A DNA stretch of 64,000 nt from Egibacter rhizosphaerae (GCF_004322855.1 NZ_CP036402.1:4092001-4156000); one strand, 5' to 3'. Numbered from the stretch's first letter, positions 42,544-50,862 are shown. Notes: a model not told the origin generated them from the letters alone. Numbers and translations: made by a program.

Positions 42544-43952
42544 GGCGCGTTCTCCGTGTCCTCGGGGCCGCCCGTGTTCTTGGGACCACCCGTGTCCTCG
42601 GGACCACCCGCGTTCTCGGGGCCTTCCGGCGGCGTCGCCGTGAGCCGGACGCTGCCGACCGCGTGGCCGTCCACCCGCTCGACGAACAATCGCGCTCCTG
42701 CGACGTCGATGACGTCACCGGGCTGCGGGATGCGATCGAGCTGTGCCATCACGAGCCCGCTGACGGTGTCGTAGTCGCCCACGGGGAGGGTGAGGCCTGC
42801 GGCTCGCTCGGCCTCGTCGACGCGCCAGGAGCCCGGGAGCGACATCGAGCCGTCGGGCCATTGCCGAGGCGGCGCTTCGGTGGGGTCGTGCTCGTCGCGG
42901 ATGTCGCCGACCAGTTCCTCCACGATGTCCTCGAGCGTGACGACGCCCGCCGTGCCGCCGTGTTCGTCGACCACGACGGCTAGCTGGGTGTGCGCCGCGC
43001 GCAGTTGGCCGAGCAGCGTCGGCAGGGGGGCGGTCTCGGGCACCACGACGGGATCGGCGGCCAGGTGGGCGACGGGGGTCGTCGCGCGCTCCTCGGGCCG
43101 AACGCGCAGAAGGTCCTTGACCTGCACCACCCCGCGGACGTTGTCGAGGCCCCCGTCGGTCACGAGGAGCCGGGAATGCCCGCTGGAGCGGACGGCCTCG
43201 AGCAGGTCGGCTCCACTCGCGTCGTACTGGATCGCGGAGACGTGCGGTCGCGGGACCATCGCCGCTTCGGCGTCGAGTTCCTGGAAGTCGAGGGCGCGGT
43301 CGAGAAGGGCGGTCTGGGTCTGCGTGAGGCTGCCCTGTTCACCGCTGGTCGCGATGATCCGCTCCAGCTCCTCGCTGGAGACGGCGACGTGGAGCTCCTG
43401 AGCCGGTTCGACCCGCACGAGCCGCAGGAACAGGTTGCTGGCCCCGTCGAAGACGCGGATCACCGGACCCGCGACCGTCAAGAACACGAGTGTGATCCCC
43501 GACAGGCCCCGGGCCAGGGGTTCCGGACGAGCGATCGCGAGGTTCTTCGGGGCCAGCTCGCCGAGCACCATCTGCACCCCGGTGGCGACGATGAGCCCGA
43601 CGCCGAGGGACACGGCGATGCTGGTCTGCTGCGGCAGGCCGACCGCGTCCAGCAGTGGCCGCACCGCCCGACCCAGCGTCGGTTCCGCGATGAAACCGAC
43701 GAGCAGGGAGGTCGCCGTGATGCCCAACTGGGCACCGGAGAGCATGAAGGAGAGTCGGCCGAGGACCCGCAGGGCGCGCTCGGCGACTCGATCGCCCGCG
43801 CTCGCGGCCTCCGCGAGACGTGTGCGTCGGACGGCCACGTAGGCGAACTCGGCCGCCACGAAGTAGCCGTTCAGCAGGATGAGCACGGCGACGGCGCCGA
43901 GCCCCAGGCCGAGTTCGGCGGCGGCGCCGAGCTGCATAGCTGCCGTCTCCAT
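42540..43952 (-). CDS. CNNM/HlyC-CorC-type CBS-domain transporter 2
   Basis: A roughly 470-residue paralogue of the gene downstream: transmembrane domain (NGYFVAAEFAYVAVRRTR, GELAPKNLAIARPE), two CBS domains (AAMVPRPHVSAI, VVVDEHGGTAGVVTLEDIVE) and CorC-HlyC domain. The last 25 residues are a repeat of the type GGPEDT, coded by an 18-bp tandem repeat, which the paralogue lacks. ATG 43952 is used, GTG 43970 or ATG 43937 are alternatives. Confidence 0.9.
   Translation of the reverse strand: METAAMQLGAAAELGLGLGAVAVLILLNGYFVAAEFAYVAVRRTRLAEAASAGDRVAERALRVLGRLSFMLSGAQLGITATSLLVGFIAEPTLGRAVRPLLDAVGLPQQTSIAVSLGVGLIVATGVQMVLGELAPKNLAIARPEPLARGLSGITLVFLTVAGPVIRVFDGASNLFLRLVRVEPAQELHVAVSSEELERIIATSGEQGSLTQTQTALLDRALDFQELDAEAAMVPRPHVSAIQYDASGADLLEAVRSSGHSRLLVTDGGLDNVRGVVQVKDLLRVRPEERATTPVAHLAADPVVVPETAPLPTLLGQLRAAHTQLAVVVDEHGGTAGVVTLEDIVEELVGDIRDEHDPTEAPPRQWPDGSMSLPGSWRVDEAERAAGLTLPVGDYDTVSGLVMAQLDRIPQPGDVIDVAGARLFVERVDGHAVGSVRLTATPPEGPENAGGPEDTGGPKNTGGPEDTENAP
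42556..42627. repeat. 18-bp tandem repeat, four copies, in the CNNM gene tail
   Basis: Four imperfect 18-bp units beginning GTGTCC, GTGTTC, GTGTCC and GCGTTC encode six-residue GPEDTG-like repeats at the C terminus. The unit is a multiple of three, so copy number can change without frameshift. Confidence 0.85.
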
Positions 43953-44020
43953 CTCGCCGGCGGCGCACACGGGTCCTCGTCGAACGGCCCGACGATATCG
44001 CCGCGGGGGCTGCGCCGAGG

Positions 44021-45997
44021 CTAGTCCTCGCCGTCCCCCTCCGGGTTGGCGCCGTCGTCGCCGTCCCCGTTGTCCCCGCCGTCGTCGTCCCCTTCGTCGT
44101 CCCCTTCGTCGTCCCCGCCGTCGTCGTCCCCGCCGTCGTCGTCCCCGCCGTCGGGCTCGTCGGGCTCGGGATCGGCGCTGTTGCGCTCGATGATTCGGGG
44201 CTCGGGCCGGTAGCGGTGGTTGTAGCTCTCTTCGTCGTCGCCGCCGTCGTGGTAGTCGAGGCGTCGGTGGTAGCTGATGTTGAATCCCTCACGCCCGGAC
44301 TGGACGATCTCCTCGGTGCCGGGTGTGAGGCCGGGATTCTCCTCGTACTCCACGTCCGGTTGCGTCACGTTGGTGCGTCCCGAGGTCCAGGACTCCACAG
44401 CGACCCACTCGCTCCCCCAGAACGTCACCGTGATGGAGGTGCCCGTGTAGCTCGTGGTGATGTACAGGCCGTGGGGCGAGTCGTTGCGGAGCCGGACGTC
44501 GAGGACGCCGTAGTTGAGCGTGGCCTCGTGACCCGCGGGGTAGCGGCCGATGTAGTAGCTGTGGGGTTGGTGCTCGAGCAGCTCGTAGCCCCCGTACCAC
44601 GCGGCGTTCATGAACGTCGTGGCGAACTGGCTCGTCCCACCTCCGACGGCCTCCTCGAACTCGCCAGCGATGATGATCCCCCCGTCGGTGAACCCGGCCT
44701 CCCGGGTCCGGGGGCCGACGTGGTCGTTGATGGAGAACTCCTCCCCGGGCTCGACGAGGGTCCCGTTCACGATGTCGGCCATGCGCTGGATGTTCTGCAC
44801 GCGGCCCTGACAGCACGCGTGCTCGGTCGTGAACGACGACACGGCCTCGGTGACCTGCAGGTCCTCCGCGTCGGCCGTCGTGCGATCCGGTTCGACGACC
44901 TCGACCTCGAGCTCGGCGGTGCGCGGATCGTCCTCGCTGCCCTCCTCGGCGACCGCGAGCTCGGCGACTTGCTCGGCGGCCCGCTCGGCGTCGAACGCGA
45001 AGCCGTCCTGCGACTCCTCGACCTGGGGCTGGCCGTCCGCCACCACGATGTCGGCGTCGACCGGATCGGTCTCGACGGAGGTCCGCTCCTCGTCGTCGAC
45101 CGCCTCGTCGAGGTCCTCGGGGTCGATGCCGAACACACTGTCCTCGGGAGGATCGATGTCGTCCCCCGCGGCGAACAGTTCACCCAGCTGTTCACGGCTG
45201 AACGTGACGGCGCCCTCGTCACGCGTCAGGTGAACGGGGCCGCTCACGGCTCGCTCGGCGGCTTCGGCGAGCTCGGAGGTCTCCTCGGGTCCCGGGTCGG
45301 GCTCGACGGTCTCGGGATCGGCCTCGAGGACCTGATCGCCCCCGAGTCGCGCGAGCCGGGCCCCGTCCGCGAGGAGCCCCTCGGGGTCGATCTCGCGGCC
45401 CTCGCGGGGCTCGGTCACGTCGACGGTCGCCCCGTCGAAGGTCACCTCGCCGTCGACGACCTCGATGCGCAACTCGTCGGCCACGGACTCGGACCATTCC
45501 GTGGCGGCAGCGGGATCCACCCGGTCCGTGGGCGCGATGACGGTCTGCCCGTAGAGGGACCGGACATGGTCGCCGAAGGCTCGGATGAGGTTCGCTTGAC
45601 GCCCACGTCGCCACACGTCCTCGACGGTGGCCTCGACATCGAGGCGTAGCCCGACCTCCTCCGCCGTGGTCGACACACGGTCATCACTGTCCGTGACCCG
45701 TACCTCGACCTCGTCCGTGGCACGGCGCTCCGCGTACGCGGCGACGGCCTCCTCGAGCTCGGCGCGGGGCAGGTCGCCCACCTCCAGGAGCTCCGCGTCG
45801 GTGTCGGTCTCGTCCAGCTCCAGGGCGTCGGGATTGGCGACGATCGTGCCGGGCAGGACGCCCGGGTTGGCCAGGCGGAACCCGCCGTAGATCAAGCCGA
45901 ACATGAGCAGCAGACCACCGAGGATGGCGGCGGTCGCGACGACCCAGGGAGGGGCCCAAGCGAAGCGGCGTGGCGAGCTGATATCGACGTGTGACAT
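44021..45997 (-). CDS. VanW-family wall protein with acidic repeat tail
   Basis: A 658-residue membrane-anchored extracellular protein. After a transmembrane helix (about 18-38) come one or two putative peptidoglycan-binding (PG_binding_4-like) domains (about 80-400). A VanW domain follows (about 425-560) with RMADIVNGTLVEPGEEFSIN, GGIIIAGEFEEAVGGGTSQF and NDSPHGLYI. The tail is low-complexity (GGDDD)n, nearly all Asp/Gly. ATG 45997 with GGTGGG. VanW proteins occur in wall-related clusters; function is unclear. The whole extracellular part is strongly acidic. Confidence 0.9.
   Translation of the reverse strand: MSHVDISSPRRFAWAPPWVVATAAILGGLLLMFGLIYGGFRLANPGVLPGTIVANPDALELDETDTDAELLEVGDLPRAELEEAVAAYAERRATDEVEVRVTDSDDRVSTTAEEVGLRLDVEATVEDVWRRGRQANLIRAFGDHVRSLYGQTVIAPTDRVDPAAATEWSESVADELRIEVVDGEVTFDGATVDVTEPREGREIDPEGLLADGARLARLGGDQVLEADPETVEPDPGPEETSELAEAAERAVSGPVHLTRDEGAVTFSREQLGELFAAGDDIDPPEDSVFGIDPEDLDEAVDDEERTSVETDPVDADIVVADGQPQVEESQDGFAFDAERAAEQVAELAVAEEGSEDDPRTAELEVEVVEPDRTTADAEDLQVTEAVSSFTTEHACCQGRVQNIQRMADIVNGTLVEPGEEFSINDHVGPRTREAGFTDGGIIIAGEFEEAVGGGTSQFATTFMNAAWYGGYELLEHQPHSYYIGRYPAGHEATLNYGVLDVRLRNDSPHGLYITTSYTGTSITVTFWGSEWVAVESWTSGRTNVTQPDVEYEENPGLTPGTEEIVQSGREGFNISYHRRLDYHDGGDDEESYNHRYRPEPRIIERNSADPEPDEPDGGDDDGGDDDGGDDEGDDEGDDDGGDNGDGDDGANPEGDGED
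44051..44154. repeat. GTC/CCC low-complexity repeat coding the Asp/Gly tail
   Basis: Imperfect tandem units of about 15 bp (GTCGTCGTCCCCGCC and variants) encode GGDDD/GGDDE in the VanW protein tail. It stays in frame. Confidence 0.85.
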
Positions 45998-46006
45998 CCC
46001 ACCGAC

Positions 46007-46012
46007 ATCGTA
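46007..46012 (-). promoter_or_regulatory. -10 element of the VanW gene
   Basis: Minus-strand TACGAT lies 9 bp before ATG 45997, predicting an almost leaderless transcript. The 298-bp divergent gap 45998-46295 also holds the promoter at 46158-46187. Confidence 0.5.
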
Positions 46013-46157
46013 GCTCGGTGACGGCTCGAGAGGCTCGTGGCGGCCCCGCGGGCGGGACGTCGTCGGGACAGTCGCCCGCCCGTCCTCCGCCACCCCACCG
46101 CCGGACCCGGTCGTCGGCGGGTTGCCCTTCCGGACGGGTCGCGTCCACAGGCCCGGA

Positions 46158-46187
46158 TTGCTCGCCAGGGGCCGCTGTTCGTAGGAT
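46158..46187 (+). promoter_or_regulatory. Promoter of the M23 peptidase gene
   Basis: -35 TTGCTC (46158-46163), 18-bp spacer, -10 TAGGAT (46182-46187). Start expected near 46194, giving a leader of about 100 nt. Confidence 0.65.
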
Positions 46188-46295
46188 CCCGCGTTGGTCG
46201 GCGCGGGTCATTGCGGGACGAGGAGTGACCCCGCCGAATCCGCCGAGCCCCATCTCGGCGGCGCAGTCCAACGGGACCCCCACCCCGGAGGGACG

Positions 46296-47582
46296 ATGAT
46301 CGACCCACCGCGTCGGCGCGCGCGTACCCGGCGTCGCGTGATCGCCCCCAGGGTCGTCGCCGTGCTCCTGCCCGCCCTCGCCGTGGCGATCTCGGTCGGT
46401 CCGGCCACGGCCGATTCGGACCTCGCCGCGGAGGAGGAGCGGCTCGAGGAGACCGAGAACGAGCTCTCCGAGATCAGGGACGAGCTCGAGGGGGCTCGTG
46501 ATTCGGTCGACGAGGAGGAGGCCGCGCTCGAGGTCGCCGAAGCGCGTGTCGATCGGGTGGTGGGCGCGGTCGAGGAGGTCCGCCACGCGGTCGAGCGCCA
46601 GCAGGAAACCGTCCAGAGCGCGCGCGAGGAGTTCGCCGAGCTCGAGGAGGAGGTCGACCGACACGAGGCGCGGCTGCAGGATCGCATCGCCGAGATGTAC
46701 CGGGACGGTTCCAACGGGGCGCTCGGTCCGGTGATGGACAGCGAGGATCCGGGCGCGGCCCTCGCGACCTCAGCGTTGCTGGACGCCGTCAACCGTAGTG
46801 ATCGGCTCGTGTTCGAGGATCTCGAGTCCACGCGGGCGCTGGCGGAGGAACAGGCGCAGCGGCTCGAGGAGGAGGAGGAGATCCTCGAGGCGGTGGTCGA
46901 CCGCAAGGAGCGGCTGCTCGCCGACGTCGAGGAGCTGCGCGAGGATCGGGCGATGCAGCTCGCCGAGGTGGAGGAGCGCATCGCGGAGCTGGAGTCGCAC
47001 GAGGAGTACCTGGAGGGGGATCAGGCCGCGATCGCCGCCGAGATCGAGCGGATCGAGGAGGAGGCCGCGGAGCCCGAACCCGAGCCCGAGCCCGAGCCCG
47101 ATGCCGGGGACGAGGGGGCCGGCGCCGACGGGGCCGCGGGTGCCGGCAGTGCGGCCTCCGACTCCGGGGACGAGGAGTCCGACACCGAGGCGACCACCGC
47201 CGAAGCACCGTCCGGCGAGGGCTGGACGTGGCCGGCCAGCGGTCCCATAACCAGTGGGTTCGGTCAGCGCTGGGGACGGCTTCACGCCGGGATCGACATC
47301 GCGAACTCCGCCGGCTCGCCGGTTATGGCCGCCCGCTCGGGCACCGTCGCGTTCGCCGGGTCGCAGGGGGGGTACGGGCAGACCGTCATCGTCAATCATC
47401 CTGGCCCGTACCAGACCCTCTACGCGCACCTCAGCTCGATCGAGACGAGCGTCGGTGCCTCGGTGAGCGCCGGGCAACGGATCGGCGGGATGGGCTGCAC
47501 CGGTAGCTGCACCGGCACGCACCTGCACTTCGAGATCCACGTCGAGGGACAGCCCCGCAACCCACTGGGCTTCCTGCCCTAA
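46296..47582 (+). CDS. Secreted M23 peptidase with coiled coil (EnvC-like)
   Basis: A 428-residue exported protein: signal segment about 17-40, long acidic coiled coil about 45-260, a (EP)n hinge and Gly/Ala/Asp-rich linker, then a C-terminal LytM/M23 domain (about 310-428). Zn ligands are visible in RLHAGIDIAN and HLHFEIH, and YGQTVIVNH is conserved, so it is likely active rather than a degenerate activator. It cuts peptidoglycan cross-bridges or regulates amidases at division. ATG 46296 follows GGAGGGAC. Confidence 0.92.
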   Translation: MIDPPRRRARTRRRVIAPRVVAVLLPALAVAISVGPATADSDLAAEEERLEETENELSEIRDELEGARDSVDEEEAALEVAEARVDRVVGAVEEVRHAVERQQETVQSAREEFAELEEEVDRHEARLQDRIAEMYRDGSNGALGPVMDSEDPGAALATSALLDAVNRSDRLVFEDLESTRALAEEQAQRLEEEEEILEAVVDRKERLLADVEELREDRAMQLAEVEERIAELESHEEYLEGDQAAIAAEIERIEEEAAEPEPEPEPEPDAGDEGAGADGAAGAGSAASDSGDEESDTEATTAEAPSGEGWTWPASGPITSGFGQRWGRLHAGIDIANSAGSPVMAARSGTVAFAGSQGGYGQTVIVNHPGPYQTLYAHLSSIETSVGASVSAGQRIGGMGCTGSCTGTHLHFEIHVEGQPRNPLGFLP

Positions 47583-47622
47583 CCCGTACGCGCCTAACCC
47601 GTCCGCGCCTAACCCGTACGCG
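47578..47622. repeat. 15-bp tandem triplet carrying the stop codon
   Basis: CCTAACCCGTACGCG occurs three times in a row (second copy with one change). The first copy contains the TAA stop of the M23 gene, and the 15-bp period repeats TAA in the same frame two more times. Confidence 0.9.
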
Positions 47623-47670
47623 CGCGCTGCGCTGGGCGGCAGCTGCCTGCCGGGGCAGCGCGCCGCCGCG

Positions 47671-48756
47671 CTACCCGCCGTCGATCGGGTCGCTGTCCGG
47701 TGCCTCCTCGAGCGCGGCGCCGGATCGGAAGCGCTCGAACACCTGCGCGGCCTCCCCGCTCGGTTCGAGCACCGCCGCCCCGCCGATCGTCGCGGGATTC
47801 GCCGGTACGACCTCGGTGGTGGCGCCTCCACTCAGCGAGCGCACACCCCACCCGATCCGCGCCATCGCGAGTGGACCGACCGAGTCGCTGGCCGTCACCG
47901 CCTGGGGTCCGGAGTGCGCGAGCCGGGTGAGCCGGATGGGATTGACCAGCGTGCTGGGGCTCGCCACCCGGCCGGCCAACGCCCCCAGGAAGCGCTGCTG
48001 GCGCTCCATGCGACCGAAGTCGTCGTCGATCGCTCGGACGCGCACGTAGCCCAGCGCGTCGGCGCCGTCGAGGACCTGGCACCCCTCGGGCAGGTCGAGG
48101 CCGGCGCGGCGATCGGCGATCGGTTGGTCGAGGCACAGCTCGACCCCGCCGACGGCATCGACGATGTCGACGAAGCCGAGGAAGCGGGTCTCCAGGTAGT
48201 GGTGGACCGGGAGCCCGGACAACGCGGAGACGGTCTCGACGAGGCACGAGGGGCCGCGGATGTTCACCGACGCGTTGATGCGCCCGGTGCTGCCGTCGCA
48301 GCGCTCGACGTAGAGGTCGCGCGGGAACGCGAGCAGCGCGGCGTCGTTGCCCCGCATCGACAGCAGGATGATCGTGTCGGCGAGGTCTCCGCCCTCGGAG
48401 CCCGTGGACAGCTCAAGTTGCTCTTCTCGGGTCATGTCCTGGCGGCTGTCGGAGCCCACGATGAGCACGTTGGTCGGCTCCCCGAACCGCGTGGAGGCGA
48501 GCCCGTCCACCGACTCGGTGTCGAGCTGCAGCGTGGCCCAGCCCGCGAGCCCGGCGAGGAAGACCGCGACCACGACGAGTGCCGTCCCGAGCCACCGTGC
48601 CGGACGCGCATGGCGTCGCGTGCGGCTCGGCCGCGCGCGGGCCGGACTCTTGGTCGCCGGACCGCCCCCCGTGCCCTTGCGGAGTGGACGCACCGCGCCG
48701 CCTCCACGGCGTGGGCGGCCCCCGCGCATCGCGGGGCCGAAGCTGTCGCCGCTCAT
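47671..48756 (-). CDS. LytR-CpsA-Psr (LCP) family glycopolymer ligase
   Basis: A 361-residue protein: basic N-terminal cytoplasmic part, one transmembrane helix (about 55-75), then an LCP domain with VLIVGSDSR, GDLADTIILLSMRG, FPRDLYV, GRINASVNIRGPSC and RVRAIDDDFGRMERQQRFL. The Arg/Asp residues that bind the pyrophosphate-lipid substrate are present. LCP enzymes attach wall glycopolymers to peptidoglycan outside the cell. ATG 48756 has a GGAG site directly below a strong leader hairpin. Confidence 0.93.
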   Translation of the reverse strand: MSGDSFGPAMRGGRPRRGGGAVRPLRKGTGGGPATKSPARARPSRTRRHARPARWLGTALVVVAVFLAGLAGWATLQLDTESVDGLASTRFGEPTNVLIVGSDSRQDMTREEQLELSTGSEGGDLADTIILLSMRGNDAALLAFPRDLYVERCDGSTGRINASVNIRGPSCLVETVSALSGLPVHHYLETRFLGFVDIVDAVGGVELCLDQPIADRRAGLDLPEGCQVLDGADALGYVRVRAIDDDFGRMERQQRFLGALAGRVASPSTLVNPIRLTRLAHSGPQAVTASDSVGPLAMARIGWGVRSLSGGATTEVVPANPATIGGAAVLEPSGEAAQVFERFRSGAALEEAPDSDPIDGG

Positions 48757-48767
48757 CGTTGGCTCCT

Positions 48768-48793
48768 CAGACCGCGCGGTCGGGCGCGGTCTG
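48768..48793 (-). promoter_or_regulatory. Leader hairpin against the LCP ribosome binding site
   Basis: A perfect 10-bp GC-rich stem (48768-48777 with 48784-48793) with a 6-nt loop. On the transcript it ends immediately before the AGGAG site of the LCP gene. It could limit ribosome access or be a terminator-like attenuator. Confidence 0.6.
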
Positions 48794-48896
48794 ACGTCCG
48801 AGACACCAGCGCACTCGATTCTGACAAGGCCGGGTGGACGGGGCGAACCGGCCCGCCCGCGGGCAGTCGGCCCTCCCGGTCCCCGGCCGGGGTGGG

Positions 48897-48902
48897 TACC
48901 CT
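48897..48902 (+). promoter_or_regulatory. -10 element of a leaderless transcript
   Basis: TACCCT ends 6 bp before GTG 48909, the spacing of leaderless actinobacterial genes; there is no ribosome binding site. Confidence 0.6.
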
Positions 48903-48908
48903 TGCGGC

Positions 48909-49664
48909 GTGGGTGCCGCACCGGATCCCGAAGGACACGAGGCCTTCGACGGGATGGCCGTGGAACACGTGCTCGGCAACCTCTCCGAGGACGACGCCCG
49001 CCGGTTCCGAGCGCACCTGCTCCAGTGCCCACATTGTCGCGCGCGCGTCGGCGAATTGCGGTCCATCGCGCACGACCTCGCCAGCGTCGAGCAGCGGGCC
49101 GCCAGGGAGCGCACGGACACCACGGTGGAGACCAAGCCGCGTGCGGACGATGCCGAGCCCGCACCGTCGCGCCCGGCGACGCGCCGACGGACCTCGCCGT
49201 GGATCCTGATCCTGCTGGTGATCGTGGTCGGGATCGCCAGTTGGAGCGTGCTCCTGCGGGGCGAGGTCGAGGAGGCCGAGCGGGAGCTCGATGCGCGCGA
49301 GGGGGCGGCCGAGGTGCTCGCCTTCGGGCAGGCGTGGCAGGTGGCTCCCGGCGCCGAGGAGGATGGCGACGGAGGGACCGAGTCCGGTGACGGGGTCGCC
49401 GGACCCTCGTCCACGGACGTGCGGGCACGGGTCCATGAGGACGACGGGGCACTGGCCGTCCTGGTCGAGGGGCTCGTCCCCGGGGCCCACGAGGGTCACG
49501 AGCTCCGGGTCCTCGACGGCGAGGGCGAGACGATCGCGAGCCGTGATGCGACCGAGCGCGACGGGACGATGCTGGTGTTGCTCCCGCAGCTGCCGGGGCG
49601 CGCGGAGCAGGTCGAGCTGCTCGTCGACGGTGAGGCGTGGCTGCGCGCCGACCGTGACGAGTGA
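48909..49664 (+). CDS. Putative zinc-finger anti-sigma factor, membrane-anchored
   Basis: A 251-residue protein. An N-terminal anti-sigma-like domain carries H-x3-C-x2-C (HLLQCPHC). An acidic/basic linker and one transmembrane helix (about 97-115, WILILLVIVVGIASWSVLL) lead to an extracellular domain like the C-terminal part of RskA (about 140-250). No sigma factor gene is next to it, which is unusual because anti-sigma genes normally follow their sigma gene. GTG 48909 is predicted to be leaderless. Divergent from LCP. Confidence 0.78.
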   Translation: MGAAPDPEGHEAFDGMAVEHVLGNLSEDDARRFRAHLLQCPHCRARVGELRSIAHDLASVEQRAARERTDTTVETKPRADDAEPAPSRPATRRRTSPWILILLVIVVGIASWSVLLRGEVEEAERELDAREGAAEVLAFGQAWQVAPGAEEDGDGGTESGDGVAGPSSTDVRARVHEDDGALAVLVEGLVPGAHEGHELRVLDGEGETIASRDATERDGTMLVLLPQLPGRAEQVELLVDGEAWLRADRDE

Positions 49665-49720
49665 GCCCATGGGATCACGGTTGGTGGGCGGCGACCGCCG
49701 CCGCTATCCTTCGCGTGCTC

Positions 49721-49792
49721 GGGCTCGTAGCTCAGTGGGAGAGCGCTCGCCTCACACGCGAGAGGTCGCTGGTTCGAAACCAGCCGAGCCCA
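49721..49792 (+). tRNA. tRNA-Val (anticodon CAC)
   Basis: The full cloverleaf can be folded: acceptor GGGCTCG/CGAGCCC, D arm GCTC/GAGC, anticodon stem CTCGC/GCGAG with loop CTCACAC (anticodon CAC), T arm GCTGG-TTCGAAA-CCAGC. The discriminator is A49792; the terminal CCA is not fully encoded (ACCG follows). A -10-like TATCCT lies at 49705-49710. Confidence 0.96.
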
Positions 49793-49805
49793 CCGTCGTT
49801 CCTGC

Positions 49806-49829
49806 CGCGCGGGGTGCTGGCCCCGCGCG
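49806..49829 (+). terminator. Terminator between tRNA-Val and rpe
   Basis: A perfect 9-bp stem CGCGCGGGG/CCCCGCGCG with a 6-nt loop, between convergent tRNA-Val and rpe. It can serve both directions. Confidence 0.75.
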
Positions 49830-49845
49830 TCCGCGGGGTTCCGGC

Positions 49846-50520
49846 TCATCGGGCGGTCCGCGCCGCCTCAGCCCTCGCGCGCAGGTCCTCGATTCCCTCG
49901 GCCAGCGAGGCCGCTCGCCACAGCGACGTCCCGGCCACGAAGACGTCGGCCCCGGCGGCCGCCGCGCCCGCGATCGTGTCCGGACCGATGCCCCCGTCCA
50001 CCTCCAGCGCGATCTCTCGACCCGACCCGTCGATGAGCTCGCGGGTCCGGGCGACCTTGGCCTCCATGGACACGAGGTAGGGCTGGCCCCCGAAGCCGGG
50101 GTTCACGGTCATCACCAGCACGAGGTCGAGCAGGTCGAGGACCGGCTCCGCGAAGGCCACGGGGGTACCCGGCGACAGCGCGAGGCCCGCCCCGGCGCCG
50201 AGCTCGCGGATCTGCCGCAGGGCGGCGTGCGGCTGGCGCAAGGACTCGGGGTGCACGATGATCAGCTCGCAGCCGGCGTCGACGTAGCGCTCGAACAGCT
50301 CCTCGGGGCGCTCGCACATCAGGTGCGCCTCGAACCCGCACCCGGCATGCGGCCGCGCGGCCGCGATGACGTCGGGCCCGAAGGTCAGGTTCGGGACGAA
50401 CTGGCCATCCATCGCGTCCCATTGCAGGCGGTCCGCGCCGGCGGCGTCGAGCCGAGCGACCGCCTCGCCGAGGTGCGCGAAGTCGACCGGCAACACTGAC
50501 GGGACGATACGCACAGCCAC
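49846..50520 (-). CDS. rpe: Ribulose-phosphate 3-epimerase
   Basis: A 224-residue TIM-barrel enzyme that interconverts ribulose-5-P and xylulose-5-P. Metal and catalytic segments are QWDAMDGQFVPNLTFG, FEAHLMCERPE, MTVNPGFGGQ and LEVDGGIG. The first metal ligand, His in most Rpe (HxDxMDG), is Gln here; the two Asp and second His remain. GTG 50520 has a perfect GGAGG site. Single gene convergent with tRNA-Val. Confidence 0.92.
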   Translation of the reverse strand: MAVRIVPSVLPVDFAHLGEAVARLDAAGADRLQWDAMDGQFVPNLTFGPDVIAAARPHAGCGFEAHLMCERPEELFERYVDAGCELIIVHPESLRQPHAALRQIRELGAGAGLALSPGTPVAFAEPVLDLLDLVLVMTVNPGFGGQPYLVSMEAKVARTRELIDGSGREIALEVDGGIGPDTIAGAAAAGADVFVAGTSLWRAASLAEGIEDLRARAEAARTAR

Positions 50521-50613
50521 ACCGAACCTCCTCGCCGGGGCAGGACCGCGGAGCAGCCTACTGGCGTGCGGACGCGATCGTGCGGATGCGGGCGACCGAA
50601 CGGGCCGACCCGC

Positions 50614-50619
50614 TACCGT
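50614..50619 (+). promoter_or_regulatory. -10 element of a leaderless transcript
   Basis: TACCGT ends 6 bp before ATG 50626, the same spacing as at 48897-48909, and no ribosome binding site is present. Confidence 0.6.
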
Positions 50620-50625
50620 GGCGGC

Positions 50626-50862
50626 ATGGAGGAGGTCGAGGTCACCGAGCTGCCCCATCCGCTCGCCCGTATCGTGCAGGGTGCGCTGGAGGCCGAGGGC
50701 ATCCCGTCGCGGCTGCAGCGTGACGCGCTGTCCGGCATCTACGGGCTGGAGACGGGCATCTTCGCCACGCGGCTCCTGGTGCCGGCCGATCGCGCCGACG
50801 AGGCGCGCGCGCTCATCGCCGCGGTCGAGGCGGAGGAGGCCGCCGAGCAGGACGAGGCCTGA
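50626..50862 (+). CDS. Small DUF2007-like protein
   Basis: A 78-residue cytoplasmic protein. Its order of strands and helices and the segments ALEAEGIPSRLQRDAL and RLLVPADRADEARALIA are typical of DUF2007 (putative signal-transducing protein, PII-like ferredoxin fold). The C terminus is acidic. Probably leaderless. Function unknown. Confidence 0.8.
   Translation: MEEVEVTELPHPLARIVQGALEAEGIPSRLQRDALSGIYGLETGIFATRLLVPADRADEARALIAAVEAEEAAEQDEA

Noticed and set aside
44051-44154. Possible CRISPR or direct-repeat array
   Set aside because: Repeats are short, contiguous, in frame and code for an Asp/Gly tail; no spacers.
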